Source: URNF01 sp045634325
GTDB taxonomy: Bacteria; Bacillota; Clostridia; Oscillospirales; Acutalibacteraceae
Direction of reading: 5' to 3'
Assembly: GCA_045634325.1 (NCBI GenBank)
Contig: JAZRAA010000023.1
Span: 1 to 64,000 of the forward strand
Length of the DNA: 64,000 nucleotides
In this document: piece by piece, positions 23,486 to 31,692 of the stretch
How the letters are laid out: every line of letters starts with the position of its first letter
Numbering within the stretch: the first letter of the stretch is position 1
The notes under the pieces: model-generated
The model's database searches: none
Told to the model about the DNA's origin: nothing
What the model saw: the letters and a program-made list of their open reading frames with translations, nothing else
Made by a program: the position numbers and the translations under genes

Positions 23486-24862
23486 TCAAACCATTTCTTC
23501 GGGATGAAACACCTCATCGAATTGTTCCGCTGTCAAGAAACCCAGCTCAACGCAAGCTTCTTTCAGCGAGATGTTATCCTTATATGCCTTTTTAGCGGTT
23601 TTGGCCGCATTTTCATATCCGATATACGGATTAAGCGCGGTTACCAACATCAAGGAATTGTACAGATTGTGATGCATCTTTTCCTTGTTCGCCTTAATAC
23701 CGACCGCACAGTTTTTGTTGAAAGAACGGATTGCCTCTGCCATCAGTCTTGCAGACTGCAAGAAATTATAGATGCACACCGGCATAAACACGTTAAGTTC
23801 AAAGTTGCCCTGAGAAGCAGCCAATCCCACCGCAACATCATTACCCATTACCTGAACGGCAACCATGGTTACCGCTTCGCACTGGGTGGGGTTCACTTTA
23901 CCCGGCATAATGGAGGAACCGGCCTCGTTTTCGGGGATAAAGATTTCACCCAAGCCGTCACGGGGACCGGATGCCAACCAACGCACGTCATTGGCAATCT
24001 TCATCATGTCGGCGGCAAGGGCCTTGATAGCACCATGCGCAAACACAAGTTCATCTTTTGAAGTGAGCGCGTGGAATTTGTTGGGTGCCGTAACAAACGT
24101 TTTGCCGGTGATTTTAGAAACTTCCTCAGCAACACCCACGTCAAAACCTTTGGGAGCATTCAATCCGGTACCAACAGCCGTACCGCCGAGTGCCAATTCA
24201 CGCAACGGGTCGATGGAGCGTTTTATCAACTCCACGTCTTTTTCAAGGCTTGCTCGCCAGCCGCTGATTTCCTGCGTAAAGGTGATGGGCGTAGCGTCCT
24301 GCAAGTGCGTTCTGCCGCTCTTTACGATTCCTTCGTTTTCTTTCTCAAGTCTTTTGAAGGTTTCAATCAGCTCTTCGACAGCCGGAATCAACTTGTCTTC
24401 CAACGCCAAAGTCGCAGCAATATGCATCGCAGTCGGAAAAGTATCATTAGAGGATTGGCTCATGTTGGAATCATCGTTGGGATGGAGCAACGTCTTGCCC
24501 AAAATCTGATTTCCGCGATTGGCAATAACCTCGTTAGCGTTCATATTAGACTGTGTGCCCGAACCGGTCTGCCATACGACAAGCGGAAACTCGTCGTTCA
24601 GTTTACCTGTCATGACCTCATCGCAAGCGGCCATAATAGCACCCAATTTTTCATCGGTCATTTTTTCGGGCTTCAATTTATGATTGGTGATAGCAGCTGC
24701 TTTTTTCAGCACACCAAAAGCGCGTATAATTTCCGCAGGCATAGTTTCGATACCCACGCCGATTTCAAAGTTTTCGTGACTTCTTTGTGTTTGTGCAGCC
24801 CAGAGTTTATCTGCGGGCACCTTTACTTCACCCATTGAGTCATGTTCAATACGGTAATCCAT
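23486..24862 (-). CDS. fumC: Class II fumarate hydratase
   Basis: 458 residues, the normal length. It carries the lyase signature G-S-S-I-M-P-G-K-V-N at 315-324, T-G-S-G-T-Q-S-N-M-N-A-N-E at 99-111 and S-S-N-D-T-F-P at 137-143, with H-L-Q-D-A-T-P near 186-192. It needs no iron-sulfur cluster. It interconverts malate and fumarate, and in this operon would feed fumarate reductase. Aspartase is the close relative; T-G-S-G-T-Q-S-N-M-N-x-N-E is found in fumarases, where aspartases usually have Ser for the second Thr. The malate/lactate dehydrogenase gene ends 20 bases before its start. Confidence 0.9.
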   Translation of the reverse strand: MDYRIEHDSMGEVKVPADKLWAAQTQRSHENFEIGVGIETMPAEIIRAFGVLKKAAAITNHKLKPEKMTDEKLGAIMAACDEVMTGKLNDEFPLVVWQTGSGTQSNMNANEVIANRGNQILGKTLLHPNDDSNMSQSSNDTFPTAMHIAATLALEDKLIPAVEELIETFKRLEKENEGIVKSGRTHLQDATPITFTQEISGWRASLEKDVELIKRSIDPLRELALGGTAVGTGLNAPKGFDVGVAEEVSKITGKTFVTAPNKFHALTSKDELVFAHGAIKALAADMMKIANDVRWLASGPRDGLGEIFIPENEAGSSIMPGKVNPTQCEAVTMVAVQVMGNDVAVGLAASQGNFELNVFMPVCIYNFLQSARLMAEAIRSFNKNCAVGIKANKEKMHHNLYNSLMLVTALNPYIGYENAAKTAKKAYKDNISLKEACVELGFLTAEQFDEVFHPEEMV

Positions 24863-24882
24863 TTTCTATACCTCTTTCTCCA

Positions 24883-25824
24883 TTATATATTCAGACTTGC
24901 AATCAAATCTTTTAAAACCTTTGCACTGTTGTGAAGCGCCACTGTTTCCTTTTCGTTAAGGGGAAGCATCACCTTAGCGTGCGCGCCCTTGGCACCAACA
25001 ACGTTGAGAAGACTCAAACATACGTCTTCAATGCCGTACTCGCCGTTTAACATGGTGGATACGGTAAGCGTTGTATCAATGCCGCTTAACAAACATTTGC
25101 AAATGTGACAAACCGAAATGGAAACCGCATAGAAAGTAGCGCCTTTGCGTTGGATAATTCTTGCGCCGGATTTGCGCATATACTCTTCCACTTCATCCAA
25201 CACAAATTCGGGGTACACTTCTTTGGTCTGCATTGCATCTTTAAAGCTTTCAACCGGCACGTTGGAAATGTTCGCAAGCGACCACGGCACAAAAGAACTG
25301 TCGCCGTGCTCACCCAACACGTATGCGTGCACATTTTTTTGGTTCACCGAATAATATTCCGAAATTCTTGAACGCAGTCTTGCAGTATCCAGCACCGTGC
25401 CCGAACCAATCACTCGTTCTTGCGGCAAGCCGGTGTGTTTGAGGAAAACGTAAGTCAAAACGTCAACCGGATTGCTCACAATCACATACGTTGCTTCCGG
25501 TGCAACCGGTACGATTTTATCGGCAATGCTCTTGATAATATCCACGTTGGCTTGTGCAAGGTCGAGTCTCGACTGACCGGGCTTTCTCGCCATGCCCGAA
25601 GTGATAACAACAATATCCGACCCTACAGCATCCGCATACGAGCCTGCATAAACGGCAGTCGGGCTGCAAAAAGAAACGCCCTGTCTGATATCGAGTGCTT
25701 CACCCAGGGATTTTTCTGCGTTGACATCAATCATAACGATTTCCGAAGCAATCCCCATAATCGTAAGTGTATATGCAATTGTGGAGCCCACATTGCCCGA
25801 ACCGATAACTGTAATTTTATTCAT
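24883..25824 (-). CDS. LDH-like malate dehydrogenase (often named L-lactate dehydrogenase)
   Basis: 313 residues of the LDH/MDH family: G-S-G-N-V-G-S near 8-14, catalytic Asp147 and Arg150 in V-L-D-T-A-R-L-R, and His173 in G-E-H-G-D-S. The specificity loop reads G-M-A-R-K-P-G-Q-S-R: the residue that selects the substrate (102 in the usual numbering) is Arg80. Lactate dehydrogenases have Gln there (N-Q-K-P-G), malate dehydrogenases have Arg. Automatic naming would probably call it L-LDH from overall similarity; I favour malate dehydrogenase, which also fits the fumC next to it. Kinetic proof is lacking. Confidence 0.75.
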   Translation of the reverse strand: MNKITVIGSGNVGSTIAYTLTIMGIASEIVMIDVNAEKSLGEALDIRQGVSFCSPTAVYAGSYADAVGSDIVVITSGMARKPGQSRLDLAQANVDIIKSIADKIVPVAPEATYVIVSNPVDVLTYVFLKHTGLPQERVIGSGTVLDTARLRSRISEYYSVNQKNVHAYVLGEHGDSSFVPWSLANISNVPVESFKDAMQTKEVYPEFVLDEVEEYMRKSGARIIQRKGATFYAVSISVCHICKCLLSGIDTTLTVSTMLNGEYGIEDVCLSLLNVVGAKGAHAKVMLPLNEKETVALHNSAKVLKDLIASLNI

Positions 25825-25855
25825 AATATATTTCCACCTTTCAAAACCCCTGTTT

Positions 25856-27283
25856 TTATTTTAATACGGATATGGCATCCGAAATTGTTTTTTCAAGCGC
25901 CTCTCCGCCGTATTTATCCACTTCTGCTTTGTTCTTCTCGCCGTGCGTAAGACAACCCGCACCGCCGATACAACCGCCGACGCAAGCCATACCCTCAATG
26001 AAGTTGGCAGCAAGCACGTTTTTACTCTTTTTCAGCAATGCCACACGACATTCATCAATACCGTCGCAAGCAATGGCTTTCAAGTCAAACTCGATGTTCT
26101 GTTCTTTAAGGCCCTGTGCAACAGCATCCGAAAGCCCGCCTGAACGAGCAAAAATTCTGCCGAAATAAGACGCATTGTCCAACACGTCTTCGCCCAGTGT
26201 CGTGATATCGATGTCTTTACTGTCATACAGTGCTTGCAGTTCTTCAAAGGTCATAACCGCATCCACATACGGCTTCACCTCTTCCAGTTGCGCCTCCGAC
26301 TTTTTCGCCGTACAAGGCCCGATAAAGACAACTTTTGCATTTTCATCTGTTTCTTTTATGTATTTAGCGAGTGTTGCCATGGGAGAAAGATTGTGCGACA
26401 CCAACGGCAACAGCGCCGGAAATGCAGATTTAATATACTGCACAAAAGCAGGGCAACAAGAGCTTGTTAAAAATCCTTTTTCGGCAAGTTCCTTTGATTC
26501 TGCCTGTGCCACCATATCCGCACCGAGAGCCGCTTCAATCACCGTGAAGAATCCCAGTTCTTTTAACCCTTTAATCGCTTGCCCCACTTTTGCATACACA
26601 AACTGGCTGTAAATAGACGGGGCTACCAGTGCATACACTTTATATTTTTGGTTGTTCTCACTCTTCTTGATGATGTCGATTACATCCAAAATGTACGACT
26701 TATCGGTGATAGCACCAAACGGGCATTGGTACACACAAGCACCGCACTGAATACATTTGTTGTTATCAATCGCCGCGGCGTTATCCTCGTTGATGGAAAT
26801 TGCCTTAACTTTACATGCGTTTTGACAAGGACGTTTGCGGTTGACAATAGCGGCAAACGGGCAAACCTTCGCACATTGTCCACATTCCACACACTTGGAT
26901 TTGTCGATGTGCGCCACATGGTTATGGTCAAACGTAATGGCGCCGCGTTTACACACGTCTTCGCAACGGTGCGCCAAACAACCACGGCACGAGTCGGTCA
27001 CTTCGTAACCGGCAGACGGACATTCATCACAAGCAATATCAATGACCTCAATCACGTTAGGATTGCTTTTGTCGCCACCCATCACCATCTTCACACGCTC
27101 GCTCAAAATCGCGCGTTCTTTATAAACACAGCAGCGCATGGTAGGGGTTTTACCGGGCACGATGATTTCGGGAATGTTCATCACATTCTCAAGCAGAGAA
27201 TCATTCCATGCATGTCGTGCTACTTCGCGCAACACTTTGTATTTTAAATGCTGTACTTTCGTGTCAAACTTTCTGACTCCCAT
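25856..27283 (-). CDS. [FeFe] hydrogenase, monomeric group B type
   Basis: 475 residues from the ATG at 27283 with AAGGAG before it. N-terminal part typical of group B (R-K-F-D-T-K-V-Q, then C-D-E-C-P-S). Ferredoxin clusters: C-R-G-C ... C near 99-111, C-V-E-C-G-Q-C-A-K-V-C-P (131-142) and C-I-Q-C-G-A-C-V-Y-Q-C-P (177-188). H-cluster motifs: T-S-S-C-C-P-A-F (273-280), G-P-C-T-A-K-K-S-E (322-330, Cys323) and M-A-C-V-G-G-C (Cys434, Cys438). It most likely makes H2 from, or oxidises it with, reduced ferredoxin. It lies downstream of the sensor hydrogenase and phosphatase genes. Confidence 0.88.
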   Translation of the reverse strand: MGVRKFDTKVQHLKYKVLREVARHAWNDSLLENVMNIPEIIVPGKTPTMRCCVYKERAILSERVKMVMGGDKSNPNVIEVIDIACDECPSAGYEVTDSCRGCLAHRCEDVCKRGAITFDHNHVAHIDKSKCVECGQCAKVCPFAAIVNRKRPCQNACKVKAISINEDNAAAIDNNKCIQCGACVYQCPFGAITDKSYILDVIDIIKKSENNQKYKVYALVAPSIYSQFVYAKVGQAIKGLKELGFFTVIEAALGADMVAQAESKELAEKGFLTSSCCPAFVQYIKSAFPALLPLVSHNLSPMATLAKYIKETDENAKVVFIGPCTAKKSEAQLEEVKPYVDAVMTFEELQALYDSKDIDITTLGEDVLDNASYFGRIFARSGGLSDAVAQGLKEQNIEFDLKAIACDGIDECRVALLKKSKNVLAANFIEGMACVGGCIGGAGCLTHGEKNKAEVDKYGGEALEKTISDAISVLK

Positions 27284-27294
27284 ACTCTTTCTCC

Positions 27295-28467
27295 TTAGAA
27301 ATAACTTACCTTTATCTTTTTGCCCATTTTTTTCAGACACTTGGATAATTCATCTACTAAATTCATTTTGATATTAAAATTAATCGGTAGATTCGGGTTT
27401 TGGTGTGCGGGGTTAACCGCTCTGCCTACATAAAAATTAATATCGGTTGCCTCTTCAAACAACAATCTGCATATCAGAGAAGCGCCATCTTTTTTGAAGC
27501 TCCATTGCTCATACAGTTTGTTTTCGACAAGATAATCCTTAGCATATTCCAGCACCCTATTAACGGTGATAACACCTTCGGTAACAAGGTCAACACCTTC
27601 GATTGTTGCCGTTGGCGGAATATCACTGTTTTCAAAATTCAGACTTGCTTTAAGCGGTTTGCGCAAAAATTTTGCCGCAATAGAAGACGTCGTACCACCA
27701 CAGATGATATGCTTGCCCTCTTTCGAGAAGAAAAGCGACATCATACGGTCAGCGTCATCACGATTGGAGGGCGGTCCGAAAAGCATATTCATCGGTTCCC
27801 TTTTTCTGATACGCACCACGCAAGCAGTCGCATCATCACCGGGTTTGTAACCATAAAGCTTGTCACACTCGTCCACGAGCATGGTGGACAACGTTTTAGC
27901 AGTATAACCGCAGTGGGAAAGCGATTCCATAAAGGTAGCAATTTCCTCCCGCTTCCAACCGAAGTTATAAGCCGTACCAATGCCGGCATGCGGACAACCA
28001 TCGCTCATAGCAATGAAAATATCGTTTTCCTGCAACGTAATAACCGATTTATAAATCTTTTTACCGCCAATCAACATTTCGGTTTTGGGATAGTCCCAAA
28101 CCGTTTCGTCACGGATAACAATTGCGTGGGGATTATCATACTGAATCAACTCTGCCACCTGATTGTCTTTCAGGTGAATAATGGTAAAGGTGGAATACGC
28201 CACGCCGCGAACCGAACAAATGGGAAGCGTAGCGGCAATGGTTTCAACACATTCTTCCAGACTTAACCCCTCTGACAGCATTGTGGAGATGATTTTGGAG
28301 GTGAGGGTTGAAAGAATACTCGCTTTCACGCCACTTCCCAGTCCATCCGATAAGACAACCACGGTAGAATCGTCATTCGGTTCTACAATATCCACGTGGT
28401 CCCCGCAAAGCTGTTCACCGTGATGATTTATACTTTTATACCCAATATCAGCACATAAATCATTCAT
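27295..28467 (-). CDS. SpoIIE/PP2C-type serine phosphatase
   Basis: 390 residues. The metal-binding aspartates can be seen in V-V-L-S-D-G-L-G-S-G (about 37-46), F-I-A-M-S-D-G-C-P-H (about 150-159) and G-D-D-A-T-A-C-V-V. The C-terminal third (about 235-390) has no domain I recognise. Phosphatases of this type reverse serine/threonine phosphorylation, often of anti-anti-sigma factors. It overlaps the sensor hydrogenase gene by eight bases and precedes the catalytic hydrogenase, which points to a signalling pair: H2 or redox input from the sensor, output through the phosphatase. The target protein is not in view. Confidence 0.82.
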   Translation of the reverse strand: MNDLCADIGYKSINHHGEQLCGDHVDIVEPNDDSTVVVLSDGLGSGVKASILSTLTSKIISTMLSEGLSLEECVETIAATLPICSVRGVAYSTFTIIHLKDNQVAELIQYDNPHAIVIRDETVWDYPKTEMLIGGKKIYKSVITLQENDIFIAMSDGCPHAGIGTAYNFGWKREEIATFMESLSHCGYTAKTLSTMLVDECDKLYGYKPGDDATACVVRIRKREPMNMLFGPPSNRDDADRMMSLFFSKEGKHIICGGTTSSIAAKFLRKPLKASLNFENSDIPPTATIEGVDLVTEGVITVNRVLEYAKDYLVENKLYEQWSFKKDGASLICRLLFEEATDINFYVGRAVNPAHQNPNLPINFNIKMNLVDELSKCLKKMGKKIKVSYF

Positions 28468-30139
28468 CCCGGATTGACTCCTTTAATTTCGCAAGCGCAA
28501 TTTTGGTTTCTGCTGCCGTTTCACCGAGAAGCGACGCAATTTCCTGCACAATGCGCATTTGCTTGTCAACAACCTTGTCAGCTACCTCAACGGTCTGACG
28601 ACTAATGTTTTCTTTCTTTTCACGCTCGTTTTGTTCATCGGTAACATCACGCATAATCGTAACCAACAGGTGCGAATCCTTATCGTAAATAACCGATTGT
28701 TCAACAAAACGTTTATACTCAGCGAGATACACACGCTCGTCACGCACATTGCGACCGGTTTTCAGGACATCCACAAACACTTTAGGGTCAAGGATGCGCA
28801 CCACATGGTCACCCAGAACATCGTTCGAGGAACGAATATTCATAATATTGCGCGCTGCTCGGTTAATTTGCTGAACCTCCAACTGCTCGTTGAGAACAAT
28901 AAGGCCATTGGGAGTGTTGCTGACAATGATATCCGAGAAATTTTCCGCTTTGTCTTTCAAGAAAGGCAAACACATGGAAATTTCAGCCTTGCCTTGAATA
29001 ATAGCAATCGCTTTTTCACGGCAAGTATTGTAACCGCAAGAACCGCAATTGAGTTCTTGAGAAGGCTTGAATTTGCCCATCTGGCGAAGAATGTTTTGAA
29101 TTTCGATATCAGCAGGCATTTGTGAACGCTGTTCAATACATTCGAAATGTTTTTTCAGTTCTATCGCCTTGGGTTGAGAAACTTCAAAATCTTTTTTACC
29201 GGCATAATTAGCAACGGTAATATAATCTCTAACCGTTTCGGTATGCTGATATTTTTCCATAACCGGACCGCCGATACAACTGCCTACGCAAGCCGACATT
29301 TCAATAAAGCATTTATGAATATTGCCACTGATGATGTCTTTGAGTGCTGCAATGCAGTTTTCCACGCCGTCCAATGCAAGATATGTATAACCCGGCATAT
29401 CCTGTGCCATCGTATTCAGCACACCACCGGTTGTCGGGAATAAACGTGCCCGCGAGCACTCTTCTTCATCCATTTCAACATCCAACGTGATGTGTTCCTC
29501 TTCTAACCACTTGGTTAATTCTTCAAAGGTCAACACCGCATCCACGATGCCGGCATAGTGTTGCGCCTCGTCCTTCTTGGCAACGCACGGACCGACAAAC
29601 ACCGTCTTTGCATCAGGGTATCTGCTCTTTATATCTTTGCAATGTGCTTGCATGGGCGATATGACATCCGCCAAAAACTCAAGTGCCGCGGGATAATGCT
29701 TTTGAATCAGCAAGTTAATGGAATGGCAACAAGAGGAAATGATGACGTCGCGCTCTTCCTCGCGCAACATTCTTTCATACTCGTTTTTGACAATGGTAGC
29801 GCCAACAGCCGTTTCTTCAACATCATAAAATCCTAATTGTTTTAACGCTTTGCGTATGGTATTCACACCAACGCCATCATAATTCGCAACAAACGAAGGT
29901 GCCAAACTAACAATAACGGGCGCACCGCTTTGTAACAACACCTTTACCTTCTCGGTTTCGTCCACGATTTCCTTTGCATCTTGCGGACAAACGACGAAAC
30001 ACTGTCCGCACAAAATACACTCGTTTCCGATAATATGTGCCTGATTTCCCGAAAAGCGAATCGCTTTAACGGGACAATGGCGTATGCATTTATAACAGTT
30101 TTTACAGTTTGATTTTTTCAGTGTCAAACAATCCGACAT
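28460..30139 (-). CDS. Sensor-type [FeFe] hydrogenase with PAS domain (HydS-like)
   Basis: 559 residues. Two ferredoxin motifs at 12-22 and 41-51; an H-cluster domain with S-S-C-C-H-S (135-140), G-P-C-V-A-K-K (183-189) and S-A-C-V-G-S-C (282-288); a further cluster motif C-G-S-C-G-Y-N-T-C with a later Cys390; then a PAS domain (about 401-500) and a C-terminal coiled tail. Where catalytic enzymes have Pro after the Cys pair, this one has His139. PAS-bearing [FeFe] hydrogenases (group C) are regarded as H2 sensors; a similar gene pair is known from Ruminococcus albus. No kinase domain is present; the SpoIIE-type phosphatase next door may be the output. Confidence 0.85.
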   Translation of the reverse strand: MSDCLTLKKSNCKNCYKCIRHCPVKAIRFSGNQAHIIGNECILCGQCFVVCPQDAKEIVDETEKVKVLLQSGAPVIVSLAPSFVANYDGVGVNTIRKALKQLGFYDVEETAVGATIVKNEYERMLREEERDVIISSCCHSINLLIQKHYPAALEFLADVISPMQAHCKDIKSRYPDAKTVFVGPCVAKKDEAQHYAGIVDAVLTFEELTKWLEEEHITLDVEMDEEECSRARLFPTTGGVLNTMAQDMPGYTYLALDGVENCIAALKDIISGNIHKCFIEMSACVGSCIGGPVMEKYQHTETVRDYITVANYAGKKDFEVSQPKAIELKKHFECIEQRSQMPADIEIQNILRQMGKFKPSQELNCGSCGYNTCREKAIAIIQGKAEISMCLPFLKDKAENFSDIIVSNTPNGLIVLNEQLEVQQINRAARNIMNIRSSNDVLGDHVVRILDPKVFVDVLKTGRNVRDERVYLAEYKRFVEQSVIYDKDSHLLVTIMRDVTDEQNEREKKENISRQTVEVADKVVDKQMRIVQEIASLLGETAAETKIALAKLKESIRDE

Positions 30140-30145
30140 ATCCCG

Positions 30146-30400
30146 TTACTCCTTTCCAAATTTAGCCAACACGTTTTCTTTGAAAAATTCTTGGAAATTC
30201 TCTTTTGTAATGCCGACGTGAATAGCATCATCCACCTGAACGGTCACACCAATACGATTACACTTTCCGATACAAAAGCTGCCCGCAAGGGTCACCTCGT
30301 CAGCCAAGCCGTGCGCTTCAACAGCTTTTTGCAAAAGTTCTACAATTTCAGGAGAACCTTTCAGATGGCAAGAGCTGCCGACACAAATTTGAACAATCAT
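30146..30400 (-). CDS. Thioredoxin-like [2Fe-2S] protein (first of a pair)
   Basis: 84 residues with four cysteines in NuoE-like spacing: Cys6, Cys11, Cys43, Cys47. This is the small stand-alone form of the 24 kDa [2Fe-2S] fold, as found beside many [FeFe] hydrogenases. It probably carries single electrons between a ferredoxin or NADH module and the hydrogenases. It lies 5 bases after its paralogue and 6 bases before the sensor hydrogenase gene. AGGTG precedes the ATG. Confidence 0.82.
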   Translation of the reverse strand: MIVQICVGSSCHLKGSPEIVELLQKAVEAHGLADEVTLAGSFCIGKCNRIGVTVQVDDAIHVGITKENFQEFFKENVLAKFGKE

Positions 30401-30405
30401 ATCCG

Positions 30406-30645
30406 TTACACCTGCGCTTTGATGTTTTTCTCAAAGAACTCTGCCACAGTATCCGGCGTCACTGAATAGAACGTATCATCAACCGTAACGCAAACACCCT
30501 GTTGGCATTCACCCATACAGAAGGTTCCACTCAGTTTCACTTTGTCATCCAGTCCATTCTCTCTGATGCTGTTCTGCAGTTGTTCGACAACCAGACGCGA
30601 ACCTTTGATGTGGCAAGAACTTCCGATGCACACGGTAACTTTCAT
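30406..30645 (-). CDS. Thioredoxin-like [2Fe-2S] protein (second of a pair)
   Basis: 79 residues from the ATG at 30645; a TTG five codons earlier lies in the GGAGG ribosome site and is not the start. Cysteines 6, 11, 43 and 47 match those of the neighbour, and much of the sequence is shared (C-x-G-S-S-C-H-x-K-G-S), so the two come from a tandem duplication. They differ after the last Cys (C-N-R-I-G against C-Q-Q-G-V), which suggests different partners. It follows rex by 43 bases. Confidence 0.8.
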   Translation of the reverse strand: MKVTVCIGSSCHIKGSRLVVEQLQNSIRENGLDDKVKLSGTFCMGECQQGVCVTVDDTFYSVTPDTVAEFFEKNIKAQV

Positions 30646-30688
30646 TTCTTTTTCCTCCAAAAATTTTATTGTTTTATGGTTGTGTCGA

Positions 30689-31312
30689 TTAACAATGAGA
30701 TAACCGATTTCTCAAATGCGCCAATGACAATGCCAAATTTTCGTTTTGAAGCATAACGCCATCCGGAATTTGCAATTTGCATGGGGCGAAATTCCAGATT
30801 GCTTTTATGCCGCTTGCAATCATCTGATCACACACATCTTGGGCTGAACCTTCACCCACCGTAATGATACCAAGGCTAACACCGTTCTCCTTGCAAAAAT
30901 CAGTAAATTGATTCATGGGCAAAATTTCTGTTTTGGAATCCAAACCAAGCACACAATCGTTTGAATCAAAGGCTGCCGCAATCTTTACGCCAAAATGCTC
31001 AAATCCATCATACTGCAACAACGCTCTTCCCAGTCTTCCTGCACCAACCAATACCGCCAAGGTCAACTTGTTGTATCCAAGACACTCCTCCAACTGACCA
31101 ATGAGCATTTCTGTGTCATATCCAACTCTCGGTCTGCCGGCGCCACTAACCATCGATAAGTCTTTTCGCACCTGCACCTCACCAAGATGCAACTCTTTGG
31201 CAACAGTCGTCGCCGATATGTAGGGGACCTTGTCTAAATGTAATGTTTTCAGGTAATGAAGATACCTTGGAATTCTACCCAAAGTGGCTTTTGATATAGA
31301 AGTATTTTCCAT
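30689..31312 (-). CDS. rex: Redox-sensing repressor Rex
   Basis: 207 residues. Winged helix at about 27-65 with V-R-K-D-L-S, then a Rossmann domain with the NADH-binding G-A-G-R-L-G at 90-95, and the Rex C-terminus. Rex binds DNA when NADH is low and lets go when NADH rises, switching on fermentative genes. The recognition region reads S-M-V-S-G-A-G-R-P-R-V-G-Y, unlike the F-G-x-F-G-x-R-G-V-G-Y of Bacillus, so its DNA site may differ. It is the first gene of the operon and may control it. The ATG is behind AGGGGGTG, about ten bases away. Confidence 0.93.
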   Translation of the reverse strand: MENTSISKATLGRIPRYLHYLKTLHLDKVPYISATTVAKELHLGEVQVRKDLSMVSGAGRPRVGYDTEMLIGQLEECLGYNKLTLAVLVGAGRLGRALLQYDGFEHFGVKIAAAFDSNDCVLGLDSKTEILPMNQFTDFCKENGVSLGIITVGEGSAQDVCDQMIASGIKAIWNFAPCKLQIPDGVMLQNENLALSLAHLRNRLSHC

Positions 31313-31373
31313 TTCTCACAGGCACCCCCTACACAAAATAATCGTTGCAATCTCAAACAAGTTGCAATAAATA

Positions 31374-31414
31374 TCGATAATATCGATATAAACTTTATCG
31401 ATATTTTTCGATAA
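31374..31414 (-). repeat. Cluster of TCGA-centred repeats, candidate Rex operator
   Basis: Four TCGA cores start at 31374, 31383, 31398 and 31408, most within ATCGAT or TTATCGA. The best pair makes the palindrome TTATCGA-N6-TCGATAA at 31395-31414. They lie about 20-60 bases downstream of the predicted rex transcription start. Canonical Rex sites are TTGTGA-type palindromes of about the same length, so this would be a divergent site. Function inferred. Confidence 0.5.
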
Positions 31415-31441
31415 AATAACCCATAATACTTATATTTTTGT

Positions 31442-31470
31442 ATCATAACATAATTTGCCTACAAAATCAA
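31442..31470 (-). promoter_or_regulatory. rex: Predicted promoter of the rex operon
   Basis: On the minus strand TTGATT (31470-31465), 17 bases, TATGAT (31447-31442). It leaves a leader of about 120 bases before the rex start codon, in which the TCGA repeats lie. Confidence 0.55.
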
Positions 31471-31607
31471 TAGTGCCAGGGATTATTTTCAATAAATCTT
31501 TGCGATTCAAATTTTAAATATAGCATCATCCAAAATCAATTTGACTGTAAGCCATACAAGCGGAAACGACAAAGAATGATTGTTTGACAGAAAATTCCCG
31601 TTTGGTA

Positions 31608-31636
31608 TTGTAAAAAATAATGAATAATGCTATACT
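31608..31636 (+). promoter_or_regulatory. Promoter of the polysaccharide locus
   Basis: TTGTAA (31608-31613), 17 bases, TATACT (31631-31636) with the extended -10 TGC just before it. A second weaker candidate is TTGACA at 31584 with TATTGT at 31606. It reads into the first licD-like gene. Confidence 0.6.
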
Positions 31637-31674
31637 TATATATATGTGCAAACTACCATGGTGCATATAGACTG

Positions 31675-31692
31675 TTATATTACGTAATATAA
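31675..31692 (+). promoter_or_regulatory. 18-base perfect palindrome, candidate operator
   Basis: TTATATTACGTAATATAA is its own reverse complement. It lies about 33 bases after the predicted transcription start and 36 bases before the licD start codon, a place where a bound repressor would block transcription. The binding protein is unknown. Confidence 0.5.

Larger units (their letters stand above)
13318..31470 (-). other. Putative 18-gene redox operon (rex to AspT-type transporter)
   Basis: Eighteen genes all read on the minus strand. Gaps between them are 43 bases or fewer and eight junctions overlap. No terminator-like hairpin with a T-run is found between the promoter at 31442-31470 and the terminator at 13318-13363, although internal promoters cannot be excluded. 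The gene set covers redox sensing (rex, sensor hydrogenase, phosphatase), H2 metabolism, malate dehydrogenase-like enzyme, fumarase, HdrABC-Flx, fumarate reductase and a transporter. Tight packing is seen directly; a single transcript is inferred. Confidence 0.7.

Noticed and set aside
23865..28266. Plus-strand frames opposite fumC, the hydrogenase and the phosphatase genes
   Set aside because: Antisense shadows; they lack ribosome sites and conserved domains.
31371..31414. ATCGAT repeats as a CRISPR or replication iteron array
   Set aside because: Spacing is irregular and short, with no spacers, and the place right before rex fits an operator better.
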